Made by a program: the position numbers and the translations under genes. A DNA stretch of 64,000 bases from contig WION01000015.1 of the NCBI GenBank assembly GCA_015039365.1, positions 558,001 to 622,000 of the forward strand. Reading direction: 5' to 3'. This document shows positions 15,397 through 27,934 of this stretch, in pieces (positions within the stretch are counted from its first letter, which is position 1; each line of letters begins with the position of its first letter). Origin of the DNA: Amanita rubescens. Lineage: Eukaryota; Basidiomycota; Agaricomycetes; Agaricales; Amanitaceae. The notes beneath the pieces are model-generated. The model ran no database searches and was not told the origin of the DNA. It saw nothing but the letters and a program-made list of their open reading frames with translations.

Positions 15397-16412
15397 ATGA
15401 CGACTATCACCCGAGACTCTTTTGAGGCCACCGTCATTAGAATCTGCAGAGAACACAAGCTCAATCACTGTCATGACGCTAACTACCATGCCTACCTGCT
15501 CATCGGGGGTTACGTCGTCAAGTACGACTACTACAAGTCGCTAGAACCTCAAGTCAAGACACAGAGGCATGTCTATGATTATGCAAAGACTCAGGAGAAC
15601 GCGCCACGCATTCCCAAGGTTGAATACTTCTTTCAGGATGACGAAGGAATAGGATACCTCGTTATGGAACGCGTCACTGTTCTCCCCACCCCTAAAAATC
15701 TCGCAGAGAGGGCGGCAGAAGCTCTCAATTGGCTTGCGCTGGTCCCAGCTCCTTCTAATAATGTGATCGGTCCCTTAGGGGGTGTTATCCGCCATTGGTT
15801 ATTCAAGAATGGTAAGGCCCCTCTGGTTTTCTCTAGCGTTGGGGCTCTTGAGAGATATATAAACAGAGTGCGTCCGCGCTTATATTTTCTCGAGCATCTG
15901 CCATCCGTTAACATATCATCTGGGTCAGGGGCGCATGATGATTTCGAAGTTGCGCCCAGTGACACCTGTCAGCTTCGACAATGAGCCGGTAATCCTCACG
16001 CAGTCCGACATGGACGCTAGCAACTTTGGCGTTGACGAGGCCGGGAAAACGGTCCTGTTCGGCTTCGGCCAGATAGGGTGGTTGCCATTATCCCTTGCGA
16101 AATTCACAATGTCTTCGACAGTCCGATTCACTGCCGATGTCGCCAAGTTCTTGCGTTGGTCCTGCAGTTCCAACGAAGTCTCAATGCGTGAGATCTCAAT
16201 ATGTTTGTGGATGGCGTCCGAACCGAGCCTCGGTGCATCAACTTGTACTTGACATAGGATTTCGACTAACATTCGTCGTAGGCCTGGACGAGAACGGCTA
16301 TCCCAGGCCGAAGGGAAGTATACCCAAGATCCTTAAGCCAAGTCTCGTAAGTAAATCTCTCTTCTTGCTGGAGAACCTGAATGTGTACCGAATCTAGAAA
16401 CATGAGGTCTAG
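15397..16412 (+). CDS. Aminoglycoside-phosphotransferase-like (APH/kinase-fold) protein
   Basis: Exons: 15397-15867, 15929-16232, 16282-16346 and 16398-16412, 284 residues, all junctions in frame. If the last intron is retained, translation would end at 16397. The fold resembles the fungal APH/protein-kinase-like expansions. It has an N-lobe with VVKYDYYKS (candidate ATP-contact Lys), a hinge GYLVMERV, and the catalytic loop QSDMDASN (D184, N189), equivalent to HGDxxxxN. The metal-binding DFG reads GFG in VLFGFGQIG (G202), so the usual Asp is missing and phosphotransfer may be lost. The substrate is unknown. The start is chosen at the first ATG after the pyrimidine-rich leader. The gene sits alone, with no operon-like context. 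Confidence 0.75.
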
Positions 16413-17206
16413 GTTCGTGCTTTCCGGGCGAGTAGATTCTGCAACCGTTGTCCTTAGCCTTCCGTTGTCACTATCGATGTGTTATATATTATTATCTTTG
16501 AGCATTTTATTTCATTGTTCATACCAGGGCTAGGGTGACTAGCCTTTCCATCTACTTCTCGAACACCATTAGACTTCGAGAGACGACGTGCGTTTCCGTT
16601 ATTCTGTTCCGAGGCCGAGATGAATTGTAGGACTCGGTCTTATAACGACCGAAGATTTTGCAAGAAAGCGTGCAAGAACTTGAACATGATTGATATCGCA
16701 TACAATGTCAGTTAGTTGAAACCGTCGAAACGGGTATCGAAATGCTCACGATTGCTTTTGGAGGAGACAAGGTCTGGGATATTGTGCGATCAAACGCACA
16801 TAACTTACGTGTACTTCAACTTTGATGATGATCATAACGGTGGTATTGCATGTAGCTCTGCTGTATCCATCCAAAACAGTGCGAGCGGCTACTTGAGCGT
16901 CTACGTTGATGACCTGAACCAGAGGTGGGAGGGGGAGTCATTGAGGCTCAACTGTTTGTTTTCTTTTACGAACGGTAACCTGAGGTCGTAATAATAATAT
17001 GGCCATAGTGGGAGCATAGGAGTCGAAACCGGCCTCCTTCCGCTCTCTCCGCGTCCATAAGCCATTCGGTAGCGAGGTCGCAGTGCGCCATGTGAACGAC
17101 AGACGAGGGAGGACTCAGGATCTAGGTCGTTCCCACGGAAGCTTGGCGTTATCCATCCAGGACGCTCGAGCCGACGTTTCGTGGAGGTATTGTCGTCGCT
17201 GAGCGG
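16413..17206. other. No recognised gene
   Basis: A short frame at 16716-16991 contains VYFNFDDDHNGG and SVYVDDLNQRW but matches nothing I recognise. The rest looks like decayed sequence. Confidence 0.3.
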
Positions 17207-17560
17207 TTGAACTATGGCAGACTGGGCCGAGGGAACGTCGTGATCAAAACTTTCTATCTATTGCTCGCAACGCGGGTAGTAACGCTCCTACTCCAATTTT
17301 TGAGCGAAGAAAGCTGGAATCATGTCGACAAACTGCGTACCGCTCGCGGTAAGAAGACGAGTCAGATCATCGGTCCGTGCCGTGTAAAGGTGCTGTTGAC
17401 CTCGGGGGAAATGACATCTGACCGCAACGACCTAGCGATGGCGTTATCGTCTAGTTCGAAAAGGCCTGAGTGACCGAATATAGGAACTTGGACCTCGTGA
17501 TGGACGAGGCTAGGAAGGAACGCGGAACTGAGTGCGTCTCGGGTCCATTTCAAGGATATT
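17207..17560 (+). pseudogene. Fragment duplicated from the polymerase gamma relic
   Basis: About 230 bp (17330-17560) match 23936-24170 at the nucleotide level and in translation. Shared pieces are GKKTSQIIGP versus GQKTSQILGP, LTSGEMTSDRNDLAMALSS versus LASGEMTSDDNDLAMALSS, and a following VMDEARKER-like end. It ends about 45 bp before the stop codon of the NACHT-WD40 gene, which lies on the other strand. A stop after SSSKRPE and the absence of flanking domains show that it is a relic. Confidence 0.75.
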
Positions 17561-17879
17561 AATGATATATGATCGACTAAATAAATTTTGTTGTGTTTAA
17601 AGGATCAGGTATGTGAAGCAAAGGAGGAAGGCCACATTGTGCCAACATTAAGGTGAGGAGGGTAGGAAATAGAAATACTTCCTTGGGGACCAATAACAAA
17701 TGTATTATTTGGAAATGGTAGATAGGGATGCAAAAGAGGTGATATCCAAAAGAATGGGTAATTGTCCACATTTATCCATCCATCTTGCTGAAGTACGAAA
17801 TGTTTCAAGCGTGAAAGAGGGTGGGGTGTGTGAGAGAAGATAGGGTTGTTGTGTTTTGCATGGGTTAATCCACGGATTG

Positions 17880-19735
17880 TGTAATCTTCTGAGCCAGAGA
17901 CGATGCGGGTGCCATCCGGAGAGAACACGACCGACGTGACGTAAGATGTGTGGCCCTCAAACGGACCAGCAAAAATGTCCCCACTACGTGCATCCCATAC
18001 TCGGATTGCGCAATCTCGTGCGCCAGAGACAATGCGGGTGCCATCCGGAGAGAATGCGACCGACATGACGGAATGTGTGTGACCCTTAAACGGACCAGCA
18101 ACAATGTCCCCACCGCGTGCGTCCCATACTCGGATTGAGCGATCGTGTGAGCCAGAGACGATGCGGGTGCCATCCGGAGAGAACGCGACTGACGTGATGA
18201 AATTTGTGTGACCTTCAAACGGACCAGCAACAATGTCCCCACTGCGTGCATCCCATACTCGGATTGTGTGATCGTCTGAGCCAGAGACGATGCGGGTGCC
18301 ATCCGGAGAAAACGCGACTGACATGATGGAATCTTTGTGACCCTCAAATGGACCAGCAACAACGTCCCCACCGCGTGCATCCCATACTCGGATTGTGCAA
18401 TCGCGTGAGCCAGAGACGATGCGGGTGCCATTCGGAGAAAACGCGACCGACAAGACGGGATGTGTGTGATCCTCAAACGGACCAGCAACAATGTCCCCAC
18501 TGCGTGCGTCCCATACTCGGATTGTGCGATCGAGTGAGCCAGAGACGATGCGGGTGCCATCCGGAGAGAACGCGACCGACATGATGGGATTTGTGTGACC
18601 CTCAAACGGACCAGCAACAATGTCCCCACCGCGTGCGTCCCATACTCGGATTGTGTAATCTTCTGAGCCAGAGACGATGCGGGTGCCATCCGGAGAGAAC
18701 GCGACTGATGTGATGGAATCTGTGTGACCCTCAAACGGACCAGCAACAATGTCCCCACTGCGTGCGTCCCATACTCGGATTGTGTCATTGTGTGAGCCAG
18801 AGACGATGCGGGTGCCATCCGGAGAGAATGCGACTGATGAGATGGAACTTGTGTGACCCTCAAACAGACCAGCAACAATGTCCCCACTGCATGCGTCCCA
18901 TACTCGGATTGTGTGATCGTCTGAGCCAGAGACGATGCGGGTGCCATCCGGAGAGAACGCGACTGATGAAATGGAATATGTGTGACCCTCAAACGGACCA
19001 GCAACAATGTCCCCACTGCGTGCGTCCCATACTCGGATTGTTTCATCGTGTGAGCCAGAGACGATGCGGGTGCCATCCGGAGAGAACGCGACTGACCTGA
19101 CGAAATCTGTGTGACCCTCAAACGGACCAGCAACAATGTCCCCACTGCGTGCGTCCCATACTCGGATTGTGTGATCGTCTGAGCCAGAGACGATGCGGGT
19201 GCCATCCGGAGAAAACGCGACTGACCTGACGGAATTTGTGTGACCCTCAAACGGACCAGCAACAATGTCCCCACTGCGTGCATCCCATACTCGGATTGTG
19301 TGATCCCCTGAGCCAGAGACGATGCGGGTGCCATCCGGAGAGAACGCGACTGACATGATGGACTTTGTGTGACCTTCAAATGGACCAGCAACAATGTCCC
19401 CACTGCGTGCGTCCCATACTCGGATTGTGTGATCGTCTGAGCCAGAGACGATGCGGGTGCCATCCGGAGAAAACGCGACTGACCTGACGGAATTTGTGTG
19501 ACCCTCAAACGGACCAGCAACAATGTCCCCACTGCATGCGTCCCATACTCGGATTGAGCGATCGTATGAGCCAGAGACGATGCGGGTGCCATCTGGAGAG
19601 AACGCGACCGACCTGACATAATCTGTGTGACCTTCAAACGGACCAGCAACAATGTCCCCACTGCGTGCGTCCCATACTCGGATTGTTTTGCCTGAGCCAG
19701 AGACAATGCGGGTACCATCCGGAGAGAATGCTACT
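17880..19735 (-). repeat. 129-bp WD40-coding tandem repeats (copy 2)
   Basis: Fifteen 129-bp units, inverted relative to the array at 316-2190 and of the same unit number. Variation is again confined to the residues after EGH and in the SxDxT loop, while the core SPDGTRIVSGS and TIRVWDARSGD stay nearly invariant. Confidence 0.9.
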
Positions 19736-20395
19736 GAGAAGACTTCCTCATCTGTCTTCCGCACAACAATTGCCGCACTTTGCCATTCTTTCATTGCCCT
19801 ACCCTCCACCTCCATAAGCCCTCGCATATATCCCCAGTAGTTGTCATATACCGAACTCGATTTTGCACAGAATGGTACTGCTGAGATGTAAATGTGGGGT
19901 GTACTGCGTGTGCATGCTCCACCAGCAAATCTCGCCACGAATGACTCTGCATCAGTAATTTGTTTCATTGTATTCCCCGCAGAATCCTTTCCAGTATATC
20001 TCAGTATCCGAGTCGAGATCATGGGCAGGTATCCTCACCTTCAACCCGTTCTGCCCCTGTCGCAGTATATCTACTCCCATCAAGATCCGTTTCTCGAGGT
20101 TCAGTACCTCCATCCAAAATAATAACTGCTTCCTCAAAAAATGGTCGAGATTCTTGTGGACCGCCTCGCTGGAATTGCTCTTTTGGAGATGCTCACCCCA
20201 GTACCGACAAGCGTATGAGAGGGTGGGGGAGATGTGTTTCCTGACTCGGTCTTCTAGGTCTGGCACATCCTCATCGAATACATATGATGACTCAAGGTGG
20301 CAGATATTGAACCGCAGCTGTGCTTTCATCACATCGAAGCAACCACTCACAAGTAGTTCGTGGTGCTGAGCTGCATTGCAATGGAACTGTTTAGA

Positions 20396-20398
20396 TCA
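20396..20398 (-). other. Premature TGA in the NLR gene
   Basis: On the minus strand the frame runs LQYD-TGA-SKQFHCNA and then continues open to the splice donor at 20038. No GT donor lies close enough to splice it out. The codon is one transition away from CGA. Confidence 0.85.
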
Positions 20399-22639
20399 AT
20401 CGTATTGAAGGATGTAGTCGGGAAACGATGCGTGGAAGGGGGCAACTAGCCCATCTACACCTTCTTGAATGAATAGAACTGACCGCAGTGGCTCCAGCGA
20501 AGTTTGAAGTGTATCTTCCGTTATAGACTGAAGCGACGCAATTGTCTTGAGCGACATGGGTTCCCTCGCGCATACGACCGTCCAGAGGGTGAGGCGAATA
20601 TTGTCTTTTTCGTCCTCTTCAAGATTATCGTTGAAGGCTGCGGAGAGAACGCTCGTGTATAATTTATCCAGTTCTTCATGTTGTTTTCCCGACCCGGTGG
20701 TCAAACTTAACACTCTTTTCAGACGAGCGGCGGAGTCGACGACGGCGCGGGAGTCTGGGTGAATATAACGCACAGCGGTCGCGGCGTAAATGAACAACCT
20801 CCCAGCGCGATTTGCAAGTTGTTCGACTTGGTAGGATGATGGGCGGGGGGACATAGTGTGAAACGCGTCGGTGAGATATTTCTTGATGTCCGCTTCCACG
20901 ACCGACTCTTCGATATCGTGTAGATGGAGCACCGATCTCGAACGTCCTGGTTCCAACATTTTTTGTCGGATTCCAGGTTCCGGTCGACTGGTAAGGAAGA
21001 TCTTGAAGGGTAGATCTGGAGCAAGCTTCAGGAGCGTCTCCAGAAACAGCCGGAATGCCTGGCCGTCGTCACACTCGTCCAAGGCATCGATCACAATAAC
21101 GGTATCTTCTAGCACCGATGAGCCCTTGACCGCTCGGATGGGGCCCTCGACGAGCTTCTGAAACTGCCATCGCACGTCGAGTTTGCTTGCCTGCGGGTCC
21201 TCTTTCAGGACTTTGCACAAGGCCGATCGATACGCGGGGTAGGATTGTGAAAGTTGGAATGCGAGAGTTGGGACGATGTTATTAACATCACGGCATGAGG
21301 GTTCAGCGCGGGAACAAAAGAAGTTGCCACCAAGTTTCCCGACTTTCGCCAACCATTCGCACAGGCTGTACCCGATCGTCGTCTTGCCAGTCCCCGCAAT
21401 ACCGTTCATCCAATACACCTTTGCCCCTCCCTTCTTCTCGGCCCAGTCCTTCAAATCTTGGATGATCTTCTCGCGCGTCTCTGTTGTACATCCGCGTCTG
21501 CCAATATTGGTGGAATAGTTTGAGTTATATCTGGCTGATTGCACGGGGGACATCTCATCGAGCAATGCTTTCTATCAGGCGGACTTGTGAGCGTGTATCA
21601 AGACCTAGTCGAGTCATCCTACCTCATGTAAATTTCGAGCATCCTCCGCAGTCTTGAGACCAATATCCATCTAACTGTACGTCAGACTGCTGCACAAAAT
21701 ATAGGCAAGTGGGTACCCACTTGTAGTTGACGAAACAGCGACTCGATACGACGATAACGTTGAAGAATATCCCCGGAATCCCCATTCGCCTCCACTATCC
21801 GCATGCCCACGCCACGATCTTGCTTATATCCAATGGATTTCACTTCATCCTTAATCAATCTGCAAGGTCGATTAACAATGATAAGGGCGAATTCTTCAAG
21901 GGTTAGGATCTGGTACATACTTGGCAATGTGCGCCATCTGGTCTTTGGCATCGCTTTCGACAAGCTTGGATACGTACGGAGCCAGCGTTTCGGCCATGGT
22001 TTTGAGTTCGTTTGTTAGTTTTTCATACTCTTCACGATTCCCGACTACTGCCTGAGATCTACTTCAAAAACTACGTCGAGTACTAAGTCAGGGTGAAAAG
22101 ATTTACCTGAGTTAGATCTAGACAGGTGACTAAACCACTGAGGGCTAACTTGAGAGGAGGAAATGCGCCGGCGCTCTTTTCCAAGAGCCTAAGCGCCGTT
22201 TCTAGTCCCTTCCATGCCACACTTCCAGCCTTCGCCTTCACAGGAGCAGATTGTTCGGAGGGTCTGAGGGACGTTGAGAATTCTTCGCTTCGTGGTCGAT
22301 CGGCGGGCTGATTTGGAGTATCGTTGAGAGACGCCGTGGACAGTGGTGCTGGAGCGTTGGATGCAGAGGAAACATCGAGAGATGAGCGGAACCGAGATTG
22401 ATCTTCAACGCCTAGTTTGCGACGATGGAACACTTTGTTCGTGAATTTCTTGAACATATTGGCCAAGTGGGACTTTCTCCACTTTCAGCGCTTGTCCAGC
22501 ACCGCATGTTGCTTTGTGGCGATAGCGTGGACCCGAGGCCCGAAAGGGATATTGGTGATATCCGTTTACTACTGTGTTACCGGCATTTCGGCCCGGGCTT
22601 CATCAAACTCTCCAACCTAATCGCCTCCCTTTGACCTCA

Positions 22640-24942
22640 TTTCTCCAGGGAAACTCACTTCCAGAACGCTTCCACCGCATCGGTCTCGCCACAGCTTTTT
22701 CTTACCGCAACCTCGCACTTGCTCTCTTCCTAATGGAACCTCTCCCAGACAAAGTACTACTACAAGCACGGCAGTGCTAGTTTCAGCGAACCCGTCCTCT
22801 TTCCTACCCACGACGGCGTCCCGGAATCCATGCTTGTTTTTGACGTAGAAACCATGCCGAAAGAGGGCCACCCATACCCCGTCATCGCCTCTTCTAACGC
22901 GTCGTACGTTGGGCATCCTTGTGGCATCCTCCTCGCCTGTCCATTTCATCCCCTTTGGTCCAGGTACAGACCGACTCGTTGTGGGCCACAACGTTTCTTT
23001 CGATCGCGCCTGCGTCGAAAGCGAATACTCCCTTGCTGGTACTAGGACTCGGTGATGGATACCATGTCTCTCCACGTTGCTGTGAACGGGATATCCTCTC
23101 ACCAGCGTCTCGCGTGGAACAAGTGGAAGAAGAAGAAAGAAACCCAAAAGGTGTGGAGGGGAAGCGGTTGAGGCTACGGTTGATTTCATCGCGCAGGAGG
23201 AAGAAGAGCTGACGAGGGATAGGAGGCGAACTTATGTTTCCTCCTTCCGTTCCTGTGCCCGACTCCAACCCGGACCCCAACCCCAACCCGAATCTCAACC
23301 TTGACCTTGAGGACTCGGACCCAACTCCTCCTATAGCTACTACCGACTCGGACCATCTGCTTCTCGCTGACCTTCTAACCTACCGCGCCACCGACGTCCA
23401 CACAGCTGGCAAGGTCTACAACACCATCCTCCCCTCCTTCCTCTCCCGGTGTCCTCACCCCGTCTCCTTCTCAGGCGTGCTCACCATGGGATCCAGTTTT
23501 CTCACTGTTGACAGTGCTTGGGAGAGGTATATTGAATACGCTGAGCGCGTTTATAGAGGGGTGGAAGATGTGAAGAGGAGTTGGCGACGAGCGCGAAGGG
23601 GATAACGACGACGAGGGAGTGGGAGAAGGATCCGTGGTTGGCACAGTTGGACTTGACCTTGAAAAAGGCGGGAAAATCGAGGGGTGTCGTGAGTAGTATT
23701 CTTTTTTCGTCGTTGACTTTTTGCTCAAGTTACGTTAAGGTGCAGGAACCTGATGAACCTGAACATGAACATGAACATGACGCGTTGCAGTACCGGAAGA
23801 TCCAGTGTGGCTCAGCACTCTTGCCTCTCCCTCTCGTATTATCCCGTTATTGCTCAAGCTTGCGTATAACGGCTTTCCACTCAAATTATCGAGCAAAGAA
23901 GGTTGAAATTACGTCGACGACAAAGGAAATGTGGGCAAACTGCGTACCGTTCGCGGTCAGAAGACCAGTCAGATCCTTGGTCCGCGTCACGCAAAACTGC
24001 TGTTGGCCTCGGGCGAGATGACGTCTGACGATAACGACCTAGCGATGGCGTTATCGTCTGGTTCAAAAGACCAGGACGACCGAATACAGGAACTTGCAGC
24101 TCGCGTGATGGACGAGAAAGGATCCCGAATCCGTCATCGTTCAAGATCCGTGGTTCTCTCAACTAGATTGGAGTCCAAAGAAAAAGTCAAAACGGAAAGA
24201 GCAGGAGAAGCCGAAAGCGCCCGCCGTTTATCAGCCGAAATAGTACTGGGACTTGACGAAACCCAAAAAAGGTTTACCTCCCGGTACAATCGATCTCACC
24301 CCAATTGCGCCACTCCTGTTCGAGTTGGTGTGGAGAGATTTCATTCGAGAGAACATGGTTGGATATACCGCGTTCCTTCTTCCGTCTCGGAAACTTCCAA
24401 GCACGGATCGTCTCTTACGTTCTCCAACCCTGCCGATTTGACTCTCGCCGATCTAGTTCTTCATCACGGTTTCGCGTTCCACAAGTTGCCTCATAAAGAT
24501 GGTGAAAAAGCCAACGTGGGGTCCCCCCTCGGCAAGACGTTCGTCAAGTATGCGGCGGATGGGGTGCTGACAAGTCCGGGTGGAGAGGCGGAAGATGGGA
24601 GGGCGGTGGGCGGAAATTGGGTTTCGAGGATAAGGATGACAAGTGGGGCATCATCCTCCCTCAAGTCATTACCATGGGCACCGTCACCCGCCGCGCGATC
24701 GAAAAGATTTGCGAGTCTCTAAATATGAGGGTATGCCGGAAAAGACGAGAGGAAGTTTGGGCGAGCAACACACGTGGCGGGTACGAAGAGCTGGATTGTA
24801 TGGTTCATCGAGCCAAGACGGCAGCGTTCTTGAAAGCGCAGACAGCTCAGGATTTCAAGGGGCTTGTGCAGAAAGTTCACGGTGTTGGAGTGAATACGAG
24901 TTTCAGCGGAACTTGTTGGACAAGTATCATTATTTAGTGTAA
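22640..24942 (+). pseudogene. MIP1: Mitochondrial DNA polymerase gamma (Mip1) relic
   Basis: Frame-shifted pieces follow the order of fungal DNA polymerase gamma, the mitochondrial replicase. The exonuclease motif region reads MLVFDVETMPKEGHPYPVIA (about 22830) and RLVVGHNVSFDRA (about 22975). Further blocks are DTMSLHVAVNGISSHQRLAW (23058-23120), YRATDVHTAGKVYN and HPVSFSGVLTMGSSFLTVDS (23380-23515), DPWxxQLD (twice, 23635 and 24148), HGWIYRVP (24355) and GSPLGKTFVKYAADGVLTSP (24520-24580). Near 24670, MGTVTRRAIEK begins the polymerase region, but the catalytic Asp motifs are absent. Many frame changes show that it is dead. The doubled DPW-QLD block suggests fusion of two overlapping fragments. 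It starts about 170 bp from the NLR start codon, in divergent orientation. Confidence 0.8.
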
Positions 24943-25719
24943 TTTTTCAAAATAGGGACGTGCTCCAACTCCACAAAAAGTTATTGTACGGTCTATACTA
25001 GTGCTAAGATCCATCAACATATTCACAAAGCATAGCGCAGCGTCTTGTTATGAATCTGATGATATTTTTAACCTTAATTAATCACCAGATGCATCCGCCA
25101 ATGATGGACACTGTTACGACTATGGCAGCCTTGAAAGGGGTGGAAAAATAGTAAGTTCAGAAGGGAGTAACAGGGTATATGAGAATGAGACGGAATATGA
25201 GGCGCTGAGGAAGGATACAAGTTGAGAATGGGAGTCGGAGGACAGATATATTTCACAATAGCTTCCGTGACATGTCTTGCTGTTTTCCAGGAGACGCACT
25301 TATGTATATGGCATAATTAGCGTTGGGCGATATAAAGATGTCCATTACACGCATATTTGATACGCAGATTTCTATAAGCTATCGTTGCTGTCCATTACAG
25401 ATCGAAGACTTCGTGATTCTGACTCGTGCTGTTCAGAGCTGAAGAAAGAGCATATGAGCCTATTGGAGCATGCCAGTCGCATATTGAACACGGACCTCGT
25501 TGATGAACACCACACCAAGGACTAACCCGTTAGTCCTCCCTTCCTTCTCGACGTGTCCATTACTTCGTTCCCCCCATTAGACTGCCCAGGCGCGTGATCC
25601 AGTGTGCGTCACTGAAGTAGTGGATTAGATATCATACGTAGTAAAAGGAGTGAACGACTTACTAGCTATGCAACCATGCTGGCGGGACAAATAGCGCGCC
25701 GAGTTGCGGGCGCTGACGG
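24943..25719. other. No recognised gene
   Basis: Low coding content and only short frames on both strands. Confidence 0.35.
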
Positions 25720-26345
25720 TCATAGAATGATGAATGGCGCGTCTGCTACGGGCATGCTTTTCCAGTCTGATGATATGATTGAGATGCGCTTGTAAGTTGT
25801 CGACCAGCGCTTAAGTTCTTCTTTGACTTGGCGTCGTTCAACCCAAATCACGATGCGTGGTGAGACGCGCAGGCGTGGATGCTTTGTTGAAGACGAACCA
25901 ACGTTGGACGAAGGTTCGGTAAACTCTTGGAAGGGCTTGCAGCCGAAGCAGTAGGCACCGTCGGTGGGAATCACTTTACTTTCTTGCTCTGTTGTTGTTC
26001 CCCTTCACTCGACTCGTTCGAGTCGGTATCGTTATCGTTATTCGTTTCGCCGTTCACATCCATCTTGTCTCTTCCCCGTTTCCGCTTCGGAGCCGCGCCC
26101 GTTGAACTAGGCGGCGGCTTGAGATGCGGTACGATGTGGAGAACAGTGATGTACGTGCGGTATGAGGATCACTGTTAGGGGAATGGTTAGATTGGACACG
26201 AAGAAGCGAAGAGACGGAACAATTGGAAGCAGAAGGTTGGATTGTGACGTACAGATGGTTTCGGAATCCCGGGCTGGCAAACGGGACATTGCGAATCTCG
26301 CGAAAGAAAATCCAACCTGACGTTTATTGATGGGCTGTATCGAGT
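25720..26345 (-). pseudogene. Unrecognised exon remnants (acidic/basic linker protein)
   Basis: Minus-strand pieces read coherently. They are SRDSQCPVCQPGIPKP (about 26300-26240), YITVLHIVPHLKPPP followed by PKRKRGRDKMDVNGE and an Asn/Asp/Glu-rich stretch (26165-25985), and after a possible intron a final segment WSTTYKRISIISSDWK ending at 25720. The CPVCQ motif and the basic PKRKRGR motif, a possible nuclear localisation signal, suggest a small nuclear protein. I cannot name it, and no clear start codon was found, so it may be partial. Confidence 0.3.
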
Positions 26346-26730
26346 GGGAGATGGCACCGATGTGGAGCTTATAAATGTCGAGGTCGCATTTGGGTGGTGG
26401 ATGGGTGCCGGGCGTGTATCAAGGATGTTGACGGCCTGGATGAAGGATCCAGCGCCGGAAGGGAGTCAGTCAAGGTATATACGGAAATGGATGAAACACA
26501 CCTTCGTCACGCACCCTTTTGTTCAAATCCGTCGTTTTCCGCCCTTGTACTATAGCCTTGCGTGGTAGGACGCCATGTAGTCTTGTCCTCCGCATATCGT
26601 GGACCGTGGTAGATGTCGGCAGTAATCCACCAGTCTTCCGCCCTCATCTTTGTTGGCTGGATCGTGTGTGACATGTACATTGTAGAGTCGTAGTGGTAAC
26701 CCTACGCTAGGTTTACAAAACTATTTCTGC

Positions 26731-26963
26731 CTGTGCCACCATCTTGATTCATGAAGGTACATTGCCAGCGGTGAGCCCTCTACACAGTACTTATCGCAGG
26801 TGATTCCATCAGATTCCATCAGGTCAGATAAATATAAGTAGAAGCCCGCAAGTCGACGGCCGCGGGATATCGTCACAGGTTCGGTCCGCATAGACGCCCA
26901 ACTATTGACCACTTGTGCCACCATCTTGATTCTTGAAGGCACCTTACCAGCGGTGAGTCGTCG
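26731..26963 (+). repeat. Two copies of a 50-bp direct repeat
   Basis: GTGCCACCATCTTGATTC followed by TTGAAGG or ATGAAGG and CCAGCGGTGAG occurs at 26735-26786 and again at 26914-26964, about 180 bp apart. The role is unknown. It may be debris of a duplicated element. Confidence 0.6.
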
Positions 26964-27934
26964 ACAAATTTCCCTTGATTCAACGTCAGAGAGTTAGGCT
27001 GGAAGGTTGAAGCAAACTACGGTGCTTGGAGTCCTGGGACTGTCCCCCACTTCCATGTGAGAATACTTGATCGCATCTGGATATCCACCGCAAGACGCAC
27101 GCGGCCGCTTCAGGGAAAGGGTCCTTTTTGGAGCGATAGGCTTCGCAATGGCATTCGCACATGGCACATAATGCATGATGGTCTTTTGACAACTGCATCT
27201 GGGGTGAGATCTCTCTTTTGGCGCCCATGTAAACCAGCTGATGAACCTTGATCGGTTACATTCGGGGACGGCTACATTCAATGCACAATCCAGGACGGCG
27301 ACCGTGCGTTTTTCTATCTCAGTTGCTGCTATCGACAAATGCTCACTTTTCAGTCTTGAAATAAAGGCTCTCCTCAAGTCGAAAAGTACGTAACAATGAC
27401 ATTTGTTTAGCATACGCTGACACTCGGCTTTAGCTGTCAGCATGGATATGTACCTACGCATCTTGCACAGCGGACGCGGCGACCAAGGAGTGCGATACTC
27501 AATGGGGGGCAAGGCTGATTCGGGATTTAAAATCGGACGTTCCGTGTCCTGCTTCGACGCCGTCGAGGTCAAACGACGGCCTGTCTACCACTGCCACACC
27601 GTTGGCGTCAGGGATACAGGAGATGAGGGCCGGAGAGCGAGGGTGAATTACGTCCAAGCGAGGTGTTCGTGTAAGTTTGCTCTAATGTGGCCACCTGCTC
27701 GCCGCGTTGTGACATATTCCAAATAGTTTACGTATGCACTGGGATCGTTCGTGTTCAAGTTATGTCGGATGAGGTCAGATATTTATCAGATAGGCGCGGA
27801 TTACAGATGACATGCGCCACCTTTCTGAGTTCTTCTATTAGGAGTCAGGACAGAAACAAACAAACTTTCAGACTGGACGATATAATTGCTCAAAATGCGA
27901 TTGGATAGTAAGAGTGTCCAGTGAACGACAAAAT
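26964..27934. other. Unrecognised frames only
   Basis: The longest frame is minus 27572-26994 (192 codons). It is Cys- and Arg-rich, has no family I recognise, and short frames overlap it on the plus strand. I do not call it a gene. Confidence 0.25.

Larger units (their letters stand above)
17605..22466 (-). pseudogene. NACHT-WD40 NLR-like gene with one in-frame TGA
   Basis: This is a nearly complete STAND/NLR gene. Exons (descending): 22466-22107, 22051-21921, 21859-21721, 21670-21623, 21571-20039 and 19944-17605, 4551 nt, about 1516 codons. All splice junctions keep the frame. The N-terminal helical region includes SGLVTCLDLTQ and REEYEKLTNELK. The NACHT domain has the P-loop GIAGTGKTT (about 21400) and Walker B VIVIDALDECDD. 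A helical linker and 14 WD40 repeats plus a degenerate fifteenth follow, and then the same tail as at 1-2446. One codon at 20398-20396 is TGA. In the family this position, after FPDYILQYD, would be Arg, so CGA to TGA (one transition at a CpG) is the simplest explanation. Without readthrough the product would stop before the WD40 sensor. A NACHT-only product or a sequencing error are alternatives. Confidence 0.88.

Noticed and set aside
22617..23298. Minus-strand frames over the polymerase gamma relic
   Set aside because: They are antisense to clear polymerase gamma motifs and show only low-complexity Arg/Ser/Pro content.
26994..27572. 192-codon minus frame
   Set aside because: Cys/Arg-rich composition without recognisable domain, and overlapping plus-strand frames of similar quality. 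No start or splice context supports it.
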